Of a stretch of DNA of 13,720 nucleotides, positions 6,843 to 13,720 are shown in pieces. Positions within the stretch are counted from its first letter, which is position 1; the number at the start of each line of letters is the position of its first letter. The notes beneath the pieces were generated by a model. It saw only the letters and a list, made by a program, of their open reading frames with translations, made no database searches and was not told the DNA's origin. The DNA is from JADFNO01 sp965369945 (lineage in GTDB: Bacteria; Planctomycetota; Phycisphaerae; Phycisphaerales; SM1A02), in NCBI GenBank assembly GCA_965369945.1, contig CBDUST010000101.1, positions 1 to 13,720 of the forward strand, in the 5' to 3' direction. A program made the translations under genes and the position numbers.

Positions 6843-6974
6843 ATTATTGCAAGCGGGCCGAAGGTATCAGATCGCCTGGTTCGCCGGGCTGGGCAGTCGT
6901 GGTAGCGAGCGGTCTCGCGCCGTTAGCTGAGCATCAGTCCCGTTTTGAACTCATTGATCTTGATCGCTCATAGG

Positions 6975-7955
6975 TCAGGCTGCGCCGCGGGCGGTTGCGT
7001 CATCGCTGATGCGAGCCCGACCCTTTCGTTTGGCATCGTACATGGCGGTGTCAGCCCGGCGAATCAGTTCGTTCGGATCGCTCAGTTCTCCGGGTCCGGC
7101 CGCAGCCAAGCCGATGCTGAGCGTGGGCGGCGCAGGCTTGGCATACGACCAGGGCATCTGTGCAAAGAGCATCGAGAGACGCTCGGCAACCGCGCGGGCA
7201 TGATCCTTGTTCAGGCCGGGCATAAGCACGATGAATTCATCCCCGCCGATCCGTAGCGCATGATCGGAGCCGCGCAGGCTCGATTGCAAGAGATTGGCTA
7301 GGAACACCAGACAATCGTCGCCGGCTTCGTGCCCCAATTCATCATTGATCTTCTTGAAGTGGTCAACGTCGATCAGCAGAGCGGCGACCGGATCGCGCGC
7401 CGTGCGATTGGACGCGAGCAGCTCTTCCAGCCGCTGCTCCAGGGCTCGTCGATTGCCCAAACCGGTGAGCGGGTCGGTCGCGGCTTGCCTTCGGAGCTGA
7501 TCGGTTGCGCGGTTGGTCTCACGGCGGATCGAATCATCCATTGTCCGCCGCATTACGCGAGCCTTGACCCGATCGGTCAACGCTGCGCTGAGCGCATCGT
7601 GTATGGCGCGACGAAGCTCACCCAGTTCATCGGACCGATCCGTGATCAGACGGCGCAGCTGCTCGCGGTCTTGCTCGTGTTCGATTCGATTCAGACTTCG
7701 CACAAGCCTGCGGATCTCCGCCCGATACGCGCGCTGTCGCTTGAGTTGCTGCCATGGCGAAAAGGCCAGCATCGTTAGACAACCGACACCGACGGCGACG
7801 CCGGCCTGCATCGAATCTGACAGATGAGCTAGCCGCCCGCTTACACCGAGCGTTACCCCTACGGCGATCCCCGCTAGGCCAGCTGCAAGCCACAACTTGG
7901 CCGCGGTGTCGGCTGCGTTCGTGCTCGGTCCTGATTGCTTGTTGGGATAGGTCAT
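6975..7955 (-). CDS. Membrane diguanylate cyclase (GGDEF domain)
   Basis: Makes cyclic di-GMP from two GTP at the inner membrane. Taking the ATG at 7955 (326 residues), two hydrophobic segments (about 21-38 and 49-66) form a short membrane anchor. A charged helical stretch (about 70-155) is likely a coiled-coil signal linker, and the GGDEF domain follows. It starts at DPLTGLGNRR (161-170) and includes metal-binding D196 in LIDVDHFK and the active site GGDEF (237-241). RGSD (228-231) is five residues before the active site, which is a complete RxxD inhibitory site, so product feedback is expected. There is no EAL, PAS or receiver domain. The frame is open upstream to a TTG at 8057, with a GTG at 8039 preceded by GGAG; either could be the true start. 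The gene lies between the LABN gene and the ABC exporter on the same strand, so co-expression is possible. Confidence 0.9.
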   Translation of the reverse strand: MTYPNKQSGPSTNAADTAAKLWLAAGLAGIAVGVTLGVSGRLAHLSDSMQAGVAVGVGCLTMLAFSPWQQLKRQRAYRAEIRRLVRSLNRIEHEQDREQLRRLITDRSDELGELRRAIHDALSAALTDRVKARVMRRTMDDSIRRETNRATDQLRRQAATDPLTGLGNRRALEQRLEELLASNRTARDPVAALLIDVDHFKKINDELGHEAGDDCLVFLANLLQSSLRGSDHALRIGGDEFIVLMPGLNKDHARAVAERLSMLFAQMPWSYAKPAPPTLSIGLAAAGPGELSDPNELIRRADTAMYDAKRKGRARISDDATARGAA

Positions 7956-8149
7956 GGAATCGATCGACTGGCCGGGCGGCGCTGACCGCACCTCGTATCG
8001 GAGCAATCGGTTGAAAATGGACCCGACTTTGAGTCCCACCGGAACTCCGCCGACCAAAGCCGGTTCCAGTTCCCAGCAGGCTTATTCGCAGACCCAAGGA
8101 TGCCCACGCCAGTGACCGGAGGGCTCCGAAGAAGCAGATCGCCGCAGAC

Positions 8150-8569
8150 TCAGCGTGAGGTGCGAGCATCCGAAGAATCGCCATCGGACGCAGGCTTGGC
8201 AGACTGCGCACCGACTCGCCGGTGTTTGACCTTGATCAGATAGAGGTTGCGAGTGTAGACAGTCCAACCTACCGATTGGCCGATGATTCCCACCGGTTCA
8301 CCGCGCAAGACATAGTAGATCATCAGCATACTCGCACCCGTCAGGCTCAGCCACCAAAACAGCTCGGGAACATGTGACTCACCGCGCTTCTCACTTGCCG
8401 CCCATTGCACGATCCAGCGCCCAAGGAACGCTAACTGCGCAACAAGTCCGAATATAACCACGCCGAGTTCCCATGCCGTCTCAACTTTCACCCAACGCAT
8501 CAATTCGTCAATAGCCGATCCGGTTTCAGCGAAATCACTCGCAACCGTGACTGCTAAAAAGTCCATCAT
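8150..8569 (-). CDS. Standalone lipid A biosynthesis N-terminal domain (LABN) membrane protein
   Basis: A 139-residue protein with three membrane helices (about 33-57, 69-88 and 91-112). It carries the family motifs RWIVQWAASE (51-60), ES..P (64-68), FWWLSL (71-76), GQS (97-99) and YTRNL (105-109). The domain was named from the N-terminus of some lipid-A-disaccharide synthases, but it also occurs alone. I place it in the MtN3/PQ-loop-like fold group from memory. Standalone members often neighbour GT2 glycosyltransferases of the dolichol-phosphate-mannose-synthase type, as here. Its ATG overlaps the glycosyltransferase stop by four bases (ATGA), and AGGAG lies about nine bases upstream, so the two are translationally coupled. 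A role in membrane placement or flipping of a lipid-linked sugar is inferred from the neighbour. The last 25 residues are polar and probably unstructured. Confidence 0.85.
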   Translation of the reverse strand: MMDFLAVTVASDFAETGSAIDELMRWVKVETAWELGVVIFGLVAQLAFLGRWIVQWAASEKRGESHVPELFWWLSLTGASMLMIYYVLRGEPVGIIGQSVGWTVYTRNLYLIKVKHRRVGAQSAKPASDGDSSDARTSR

Positions 8570-9402
8570 TGCCGTGTCTCCTGCGGTTGATCGTCACGTA
8601 GCGCCCTCTCGCCCGCTTGGAAGGCGCTTAATTGATCGGTACCCGAACGATCCATCTCACAAAACTGGGTCGGTCGTCTTCGCTTGCGCATCCATCGCAC
8701 AGCCAGACAGTCGATCAAGCCGGGAATCGCGCGGTTCCAGATGCCGTAGTTGGTTCGTCCGGCCGTTCTCGGTCTGTGGCCAACCGGCGTTTCGATGACG
8801 TTATATCCGAGCTGTCTTGCGGTTCCCGGAATGAACCGGTGCATGCCTCGAAAGTCCAATGGCAAAGCCAGAGCGATCTCGCGCTTCATCACGCGAAGCG
8901 AACATCCGGTGTCTCGAATCGAATCGCCAAGCAACCAACGTCTGAACATACGGCCCACGACCGACGTGACGCGCCGCACGAGATTGTCCTCGCGAACAGC
9001 GGACCGATCGCCCTGAACAAGGTCGGCATTGTGCTCGTGCAAGAGAGTGATCATCGCCGGGATGTCCGCAGGATCGTTTTGGAGGTCGCCGTCGATCGGA
9101 ACGATGACGTTCCCACGCGCGGCTCGAAAACCTGCGTAGAACGCAGCGGATTGTCCGTTGCCTTTGCCCGGCGGTGTACTCAGCATGCGGACCGCGCGCA
9201 GACGCGGTTGGTTCTTCAACAGGCGAACGAGTACGTTCGGCGTGTCGTCTGTCGATCCGTCGTCGACAATAACAATCTCATAATCGAAACCTGCGGGTTC
9301 CAGCGCGGCAACAATCTCTTCAACAAGCGTTGGAAGATTGTCCCGCTCATTGTGAGCGGCCGCGACAATCGACAGGTCAATCAAGTGACACGAATCCGAC
9401 AT
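8566..9402 (-). CDS. GT2 glycosyltransferase, dolichol-phosphate-mannose-synthase-like
   Basis: A 278-residue GT-A-fold transferase, expected to move a sugar from a nucleotide donor to polyprenyl phosphate on the cytoplasmic face of the membrane. The sequence shows AAHNERDNLP (14-23), nucleotide-binding DDGSTDD (47-53), metal-binding DGDLQND (104-110), RDTGCSLRVMKR (163-174) and HRPRTAGRTNYG (209-220), all in family order. Unlike GtrB or ArnC there is no pair of C-terminal membrane helices. After 'YGIWNRAIPGLIDCLAVRWM' it ends in a polar tail of about 40 residues. The coupled LABN protein may supply the membrane part. The start at 9402 is supported by a signal-free GT2 N-terminus; only a weak GGTG precedes it. 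It is head-to-head with the MFS gene, 58 bases apart. Which sugar or lipid is used cannot be told. Confidence 0.9.
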   Translation of the reverse strand: MSDSCHLIDLSIVAAAHNERDNLPTLVEEIVAALEPAGFDYEIVIVDDGSTDDTPNVLVRLLKNQPRLRAVRMLSTPPGKGNGQSAAFYAGFRAARGNVIVPIDGDLQNDPADIPAMITLLHEHNADLVQGDRSAVREDNLVRRVTSVVGRMFRRWLLGDSIRDTGCSLRVMKREIALALPLDFRGMHRFIPGTARQLGYNVIETPVGHRPRTAGRTNYGIWNRAIPGLIDCLAVRWMRKRRRPTQFCEMDRSGTDQLSAFQAGERALRDDQPQETRQ

Positions 9403-9460
9403 GTCACCAGCGTATCACATCCGCGAGCCTTGCTGCGGCATCGTGCCTAGACTCGCTGCG

Positions 9461-10753
9461 ATGTCCCAGGCAACAGCGGAGAATGTCCAAGTTCAATCGA
9501 CTCGAACCAATGGTCTGCTCCTGCGGCTGACAGCCATTGTCGGCTCACACACGACTGTTGATTTGTTCGCCGCGATCGTTGGGCCATTGATCGGTGTGCT
9601 ACAGGTTCGATGCGAATTGACGCCGCAGCAAACGGCATGGCTGCTTGGCGTCGGGTCGCTCACTTCGGGTTTGAGTCAGCCGATCAGCGCGTGGCTCAGC
9701 GACCGCTTCGATTCACGTCTCTTTGGCGCAGCGGGATTGATGCTCGCAGCCACCTGTCTCAGTTGCATCGGCCTGGCCAACGATTTTTACTCGCTGATGG
9801 CGCTTTTCATCTGCGGGATGATCGGTGTGGGGATCTTTCATCCCATCGGTGCGTCCACGATGGGGCAACTCGCCGATCAACTCAGCGGGCAAAAGCGATC
9901 GATCGGCATCAGCGTTTTCTTTGTGGCCGGAATGGTCGGTGGAATCAGTGGCTCGCTCATCGCCCGGCAAGTCGCGACGGCGGGCGAAATGGGTTTCGAC
10001 CGCTTACGGCTGATGATCGTTCCAGGCTTGATCGTTGCTGCGATACTCTACTTCGCCATTAGGCGCGTGCCGCATCGACACCACGAGCATCATCTTTTGC
10101 GATTCGATGATGGCGAAATTGCTCGGCGATGGTTCATGGTCGGCCTATTGTTTTTCGGCAACGGGCTGCGCTTTACCGTCAACATGGCCTTGGTGTATCT
10201 GCTCGTGCGATGGGCTGAGTCTATGGTCGCTCAGCAGAATCCCCTGTTTGCGACCGATGAAGTGGCAGCACAGGGCGGGAAGATTGCCGGCACGCTTCTG
10301 GCGCTGATCGTGCTCGGCATGGCCGTTGGCGGACTCACCGCCGGAACGCTCGTTGGGCAAGGCCGCGAAAAGTGGCCGCTGGTGATTGTGCCAATTGTGT
10401 TTGCGCCGATCATTGCGTTGTTCGGCGGCGCAACGCTGGTCGGTGGTTATTTCCTGGCTGTACTGGCCGGGGTGGGGTTCGCTTCGGTGATTCCCGTGAC
10501 GTTGAGTTTGGCGCAGCGTCTGTTGCCTCATCGAACGAGCATGGCTTCGGGTCTTATGCTCGGCGGAGCATGGGCTGTCGCTGCCGTCGGACCGCGCCTG
10601 GCGGAGTATTGCCTTGGAACGCAACAACTCGGCCTGCCGCGCACGTTTCAGATTACAGCGGCGCTGTTGGCGTTGTCCGGCTTGGTCTGCCTGGCGCTGG
10701 ACGGCGCCCTCCTTCGCCGTATCGCCGCTGATCCGGCAATATCTCCCGACTGA
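9461..10753 (+). CDS. MFS transporter, fosmidomycin-resistance (Fsr)-like
   Basis: A 430-residue major facilitator with about 12 membrane helices. The loop 2-3 signature appears as SDRFDSRLFG (80-89). GIFHPIGASTMGQLA (124-138) and RSIGISVFFVAGMVGG (146-161) resemble the Fsr-type efflux subgroup. The loop between helices 6 and 7 carries HRHHEHH (205-211). Fsr-like proteins are thought to export small toxic compounds, but the real substrate here is unknown. The ATG at 9461 is chosen over an in-frame ATG at 9401, because the latter overlaps the divergent glycosyltransferase start and adds 20 residues of no family resemblance. Neither has a Shine-Dalgarno. It is followed after 60 bases by the threonine dehydrogenase gene, with which it may share a transcript. 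Confidence 0.88.
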   Translation: MSQATAENVQVQSTRTNGLLLRLTAIVGSHTTVDLFAAIVGPLIGVLQVRCELTPQQTAWLLGVGSLTSGLSQPISAWLSDRFDSRLFGAAGLMLAATCLSCIGLANDFYSLMALFICGMIGVGIFHPIGASTMGQLADQLSGQKRSIGISVFFVAGMVGGISGSLIARQVATAGEMGFDRLRLMIVPGLIVAAILYFAIRRVPHRHHEHHLLRFDDGEIARRWFMVGLLFFGNGLRFTVNMALVYLLVRWAESMVAQQNPLFATDEVAAQGGKIAGTLLALIVLGMAVGGLTAGTLVGQGREKWPLVIVPIVFAPIIALFGGATLVGGYFLAVLAGVGFASVIPVTLSLAQRLLPHRTSMASGLMLGGAWAVAAVGPRLAEYCLGTQQLGLPRTFQITAALLALSGLVCLALDGALLRRIAADPAISPD

Positions 10754-10813
10754 TGTGTCGTACGTTGCAGCTATTACAATGCGTGTTCGACGACCTCGAA
10801 CTATGACTTTCTG

Positions 10814-11869
10814 ATGTCCACGACTGCCCCATCAATCTCCGATCGCGGAAGCCGACGAAATGCCGCCACGCTCATCACAGGAGCAGGGGGCGAGGTCGGT
10901 CATGGGTTGATCTCGGCTCTCAGCGACGCAGGTCGGCGCGATCTGGTTGGGATTGATATTCGCGAGCTTGATCAACCGCTTCGTGAGCGATGTCGTGAAA
11001 CGTTTGTTGGCGATATCTGCGACACGACGCTCATCGAACGTTTGCAATCGATGTTCGAGATCGCGGAAATTCATCAACTCGCGGCACTCCTGAGCACACG
11101 CGCTGAATTCACGCCCGAAGCGGCGCACGATGTGAACGTCGGCGGGACGATGAACCTGCTCAGATTGGCTGCGGATCAGGCGCGATCGCACGGCGATCTG
11201 GTGAAATTCCTCTTTCCAAGTTCGATTGCCGTGCATGGCTTTGCGGACACCGAAACGAAGTACGCTGCCGGCGCCGTTACTGAAGACGAGCACACCAGAC
11301 CGATCACGATGTATGGCTGCAACAAGCTGTATTGTGAGAATCTCGGGCGTTACTACGCCAACCACTACCGTCAATTGGCCAGAGACCGTTTGGATCACAC
11401 GTTGGATTTTCGATGCCTGCGGTTTCCGGGATTGATCAGTGCCGAGACCGTTCCCTCCGGCGGGACAAGCGACTATGGGCCGGAGATGATCCACGCTGCG
11501 GCTGTGGGTAAGCCGTACGTGTGCTTTGTTCGACCCGATACCCGCATCCCGTTCATGACGATGCCCGAAGCGATTGATGCGCTATTGAATCTCGCTGCGG
11601 CCGATGAGGATCAACTGACGCGGTGTGTCTACAACGTGCGGAGTTTTAGCGCCTCAGCTGAGGAGATCGCTGAGATGGTGCGCGAACATTTTCCCGGGGC
11701 GCAGATTACGTTCGAGCCGGATTGTCAACGTCAGGCGATGGTCGATTCCTGGCCGGCGGATGTTGACGACACAGCCGCCCGCAACGATTGGGGGTGGCAG
11801 CCGCGGCATCATCTACGCAGTGCGTTTGAGGAATATTTGGTGCCGAGTATTAGGGCGCGGTATGCGTGA
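10814..11869 (+). CDS. L-threonine 3-dehydrogenase, SDR (epimerase-like) type
   Basis: A 351-residue extended short-chain dehydrogenase. It has the NAD-binding GAGGEVG (23-29), an active-site serine in FPSSIAVHG (134-142) and Y167/K171 in MYGCNKLYCEN. Diagnostic stretches DFRCLRFPGLIS (198-209), PSGGTSDYGPEM (214-225) and CFVRPDTRIPFMTMPEA (237-253) resemble the SDR-type threonine dehydrogenases that are unrelated to the zinc-dependent E. coli enzyme. Reaction: L-threonine + NAD+ to 2-amino-3-ketobutyrate + NADH, in the cytoplasm. The next gene encodes the ligase that consumes this unstable product, which strongly supports the assignment over a sugar epimerase. The ATG at 10814 has no ribosome site. 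The first 18 residues are a polar extension, and no better start is seen. Confidence 0.88.
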   Translation: MSTTAPSISDRGSRRNAATLITGAGGEVGHGLISALSDAGRRDLVGIDIRELDQPLRERCRETFVGDICDTTLIERLQSMFEIAEIHQLAALLSTRAEFTPEAAHDVNVGGTMNLLRLAADQARSHGDLVKFLFPSSIAVHGFADTETKYAAGAVTEDEHTRPITMYGCNKLYCENLGRYYANHYRQLARDRLDHTLDFRCLRFPGLISAETVPSGGTSDYGPEMIHAAAVGKPYVCFVRPDTRIPFMTMPEAIDALLNLAAADEDQLTRCVYNVRSFSASAEEIAEMVREHFPGAQITFEPDCQRQAMVDSWPADVDDTAARNDWGWQPRHHLRSAFEEYLVPSIRARYA

Positions 11870-11873
11870 AGAA

Positions 11874-11902
11874 GGGACGCTTCGCGTCACCCGCTAAACG
11901 GG
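11874..11902 (+). other. Two mutually exclusive hairpins before kbl
   Basis: GACGC (11876-11880) pairs with GCGTC (11884-11888), extendable by two G-C pairs past a bulged A to 11891. CCCG (11890-11893) pairs with CGGG (11899-11902). The two share C11890-C11891. No U-run follows, so this is not a terminator. Confidence 0.35.
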
Positions 11903-11958
11903 GGATAGGATGGTATGATTGTGTTCGGTGGAGTTTGTAGACAACGCGAGAATCGCTC

Positions 11959-13194
11959 ATGACCATGACGACACGTGCAACCGGATCTGAACTCTTTGAT
12001 CAACGCACTGATGAAGTGCTCCGGAATCTGGTCGACACCGGGCAGTTCAAGACGCTTCAGATGATCGAAGGGCCGATGGACGCGACGATGAAGCTGCGCG
12101 GCTACGGCGAGGTCGCGTGCTTTTGCTCGAATAACTATCTGGGACTTGCCAATCATCCGGAGGTGAGACAAGCAGGCATAGAAGGGATCGAGAAATACGG
12201 TGCGGGCACGGCTTCTGTGCGATTCATCTGCGGCACGTTCGAGCCCCACCAGCGACTCGAAAAGACGATCGCGAAGTTCCTCGGCGTCGAAGCGGCGTAC
12301 ACGTTCGTCTCATGTTGGACCGCGACCGAAGCGCTTTTTCCGACGTTATGCGAGCCGGGCGACATCATCATTTCCGATGAATTGAATCACGCCTGCATCA
12401 TCGACTCCATGCGGCTGGCAACAGTTATCAAGAAGGGCGTACACAAAACCGTCTTCAAACATAGCGAGATGGATTCACTGCGCGAGGCGTTGGAGAACGC
12501 GGTCAACAACCCCGAGGTGACCGGCGTGATGTGGGTTGTCACCGACGGCGTGTTTTCGATGGAGGGCGACATCGCCAAGCTGCCCGAGATTCGCAAGCTG
12601 TGTGATGAATACGGCGCGATGCTGGCCGTCGATGATTCACACGGCACGGGAGTGATGGGACAAACCGGACGCGGCACGCACGAACATCATGGCATGGCGG
12701 GAGATTCGATCGACTTTTACACAGGCACGCTGGGCAAGGCGCTCGGCGGTGGGGCGGGGGGATACCTCGCTGGGACGAAGCGCGGCATGGATATGATCGT
12801 GCAGCGCGCTCGACCTACGTTGTTCACCAACGCGTTGCCGGTGACGGTGGCGTGCTCAGCGAACAAAGCAATCGAGATTCTGATGCGCGAGCCTCAGCGG
12901 GTGCAGAAGCTGCGGGACAATGTTGCGTATACTCGCAAAGGCATCGGGGAGGTTGGATTTGAAGTCTTGGAATCCCCGACCGCCATCTGCCCGATCATCG
13001 TCGGCGATACCGCCAAAGCGATTGCGATGAGCAAGCGCCTGTTGGAGATGGGCGTGTACGTGATCGGATTCGGCTACCCGGTGGTTCCTGAAGGCACGGC
13101 GAGACTGCGCGTGCAGATTTCCGCAGCGCACGAGACAGAGCATTTGGATAGGTTGATTGACTGCTTAACGAAACTCAAGGAAGAGATCGGTTAG
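11959..13194 (+). CDS. kbl: 2-amino-3-ketobutyrate CoA ligase (glycine C-acetyltransferase)
   Basis: A 411-residue PLP enzyme of the alpha-oxoamine synthase family. It converts 2-amino-3-ketobutyrate plus CoA to glycine plus acetyl-CoA, completing the threonine breakdown begun by the upstream dehydrogenase. Visible features: CSNNYLGLANHPEV (56-69), GTASVRFICGT (83-93; the SVRFICGT string is typical of KBL rather than of BioF), DELNHACIIDS (140-150), VDDSHGTG (224-231) with the PLP-contacting D and H, and the Schiff-base lysine K260 in TGTLGKALGGG. The length is close to the E. coli enzyme (398). The ATG at 11959 is the first start; an ATG two codons later is possible, and the ribosome site is weak (GCGAGA). 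It follows the dehydrogenase by 89 bases. Confidence 0.93.
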   Translation: MTMTTRATGSELFDQRTDEVLRNLVDTGQFKTLQMIEGPMDATMKLRGYGEVACFCSNNYLGLANHPEVRQAGIEGIEKYGAGTASVRFICGTFEPHQRLEKTIAKFLGVEAAYTFVSCWTATEALFPTLCEPGDIIISDELNHACIIDSMRLATVIKKGVHKTVFKHSEMDSLREALENAVNNPEVTGVMWVVTDGVFSMEGDIAKLPEIRKLCDEYGAMLAVDDSHGTGVMGQTGRGTHEHHGMAGDSIDFYTGTLGKALGGGAGGYLAGTKRGMDMIVQRARPTLFTNALPVTVACSANKAIEILMREPQRVQKLRDNVAYTRKGIGEVGFEVLESPTAICPIIVGDTAKAIAMSKRLLEMGVYVIGFGYPVVPEGTARLRVQISAAHETEHLDRLIDCLTKLKEEIG

Positions 13195-13210
13195 TATTCG
13201 ATCCTGTTTA

Positions 13211-13231
13211 GCCGCGAGCCAAAGGCGAGCG
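13211..13231 (+). other. Imperfect hairpin between kbl and bioY
   Basis: CGCGAGCC (13213-13220) and GGCGAGCG (13224-13231) fold around AAA with pairs on both sides of a tandem G-A/A-G mismatch. No U-run follows. It lies 17 bases after the kbl stop and 23 bases before the bioY start. Confidence 0.35.
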
Positions 13232-13253
13232 CTTCTACCAGAGGGCATGACCT

Positions 13254-13720
13254 GTGATTCAAATTGATAGTGCGTTGACGTACGCGGATGTCTGTCGGCC
13301 ACGCACTACTACAACACGCTTGGCGTATGAGGTTATCTTGGTGCTGACCGGTACAGCTCTGTTAGCGCTTTCCGCCAAGGTGCAGATTCCAATGTGGCCG
13401 GTGCCGGTAACAGGTCAGACGTTTGCGGTGCTGCTTGTTGGGGCACTATTCGGAGCAAAGCGCGGTACAGCAACGGTGCTCGTGTACATTTCTGAGGGAG
13501 CGCTTGGCTTACCGGTTTTCGCAGGTCCCGTTGCAGGCTTGGCATATATGTCTGGACCGACGGGTGGATATTTGATCGGCTTTATAGCAGCCGCGTGGAT
13601 TGTCGGTCGTTTAGCTGAGAGAGGGTGGGATAGACGATTTAATACAACAGTCGCGGCAATGACGCTGGGAACCGCAGCGATCTTTGTATGTGGGATGGGT
13701 CGTTTGGCCGCGTTGGGAGG
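13254..13720 (+). CDS. bioY: BioY biotin transporter (S component), C-terminus cut by window edge
   Basis: The first 155 codons of a BioY protein (usually about 190 residues), the membrane subunit that binds and imports biotin alone or with the EcfA/EcfT energising module. Family features: KVQIPMWPVPVTGQTFAVLL (42-61), GALFGAKRGTATVLVY (63-78), GALGLPVFAG (82-91) and GPTGGYLIGF (101-110). The GTG at 13254 is chosen because AGAGG lies about ten bases upstream and the ATG just before it (13247) is out of frame and stops quickly. The N-terminal 20 residues are polar. It follows kbl by 59 bases on the same strand. No ATPase or EcfT gene is visible before the window ends. Confidence 0.93.
   Translation, partial: MIQIDSALTYADVCRPRTTTTRLAYEVILVLTGTALLALSAKVQIPMWPVPVTGQTFAVLLVGALFGAKRGTATVLVYISEGALGLPVFAGPVAGLAYMSGPTGGYLIGFIAAAWIVGRLAERGWDRRFNTTVAAMTLGTAAIFVCGMGRLAALG

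Noticed and set aside
10145..10627. Long open frame on the minus strand inside the MFS gene
   Set aside because: It mirrors the codon pattern of the opposite strand and has Gln/His/Arg-rich low-complexity content, against a clear 12-helix protein on the plus strand.
11870..11958. Terminator between the threonine dehydrogenase and kbl
   Set aside because: Hairpins are present but no U-run follows either.
11959..13194. Calling the PLP enzyme BioF because bioY follows
   Set aside because: The SVRFICGT string and the threonine dehydrogenase gene immediately upstream point to KBL.
13195..13253. Biotin-responsive riboswitch or BirA operator upstream of bioY
   Set aside because: The gap is only 59 bases and I see no operator-like dyad. 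No biotin riboswitch class is known to me.
1..13720. CRISPR array, tRNA, insertion sequence or phage module
   Set aside because: I saw no regularly spaced repeats beyond the two palindromes near 1.1 kb, no tRNA-like cloverleaf, and no transposase, integrase or phage protein motifs.

Overview
This window looks like chromosomal DNA from a planctomycete, probably an uncultured or Phycisphaerae-like lineage. The evidence is the set of exported-protein signatures: an FG-GAP type protein, a HAF-repeat protein, a CHRD domain with a PEP-CTERM-like tail, two C-terminal 'LLA..NWGPCP' tails, and a secreted protein whose C-terminal domain I recall from planctomycete exported proteins. This placement rests on motif recognition only; no search was run.

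The layout divides at about 9.43 kb: every gene to the left lies on the minus strand and every gene to the right on the plus strand. From 1 to 4.8 kb is a loose exported-protein region, with a beta-propeller-like FG-GAP protein (cut by the window edge), a small HAF protein with a clear terminator, a 287-residue Kre9/KNH-like protein, and decaying pieces. The pieces are a CHRD/PEP-CTERM pseudogene that keeps its promoter and signal peptide, plus two orphan C-terminal tails. This part also holds about 1 kb of gene-poor sequence (1867-2863).

From 4.8 to 9.4 kb is a minus-strand envelope cluster. In transcription order it has a dolichol-phosphate-mannose-synthase-like GT2 glycosyltransferase, a standalone lipid A biosynthesis N-terminal (LABN) membrane protein overlapping it by 4 bases, a membrane diguanylate cyclase with an intact I-site, and an MsbA-like ABC exporter. 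The first two genes are translationally coupled. Whether the last two share the transcript is inference. Together they suggest making, moving and possibly c-di-GMP-regulating an envelope glycolipid.

From 9.46 kb to the right edge the plus-strand genes are an Fsr-like MFS transporter, an SDR-type L-threonine 3-dehydrogenase, 2-amino-3-ketobutyrate CoA ligase (kbl) and the start of bioY. The dehydrogenase and kbl form the two-step threonine-to-glycine plus acetyl-CoA route. BioY would import biotin.

I saw no tRNA, rRNA, CRISPR array, transposase or phage gene. I found no clearly new biological system. The most interesting items are a palindromic repeat pair built into the signal-peptide region of the FG-GAP gene, the decaying exported-protein genes, and the split GT2/LABN module next to a c-di-GMP enzyme.
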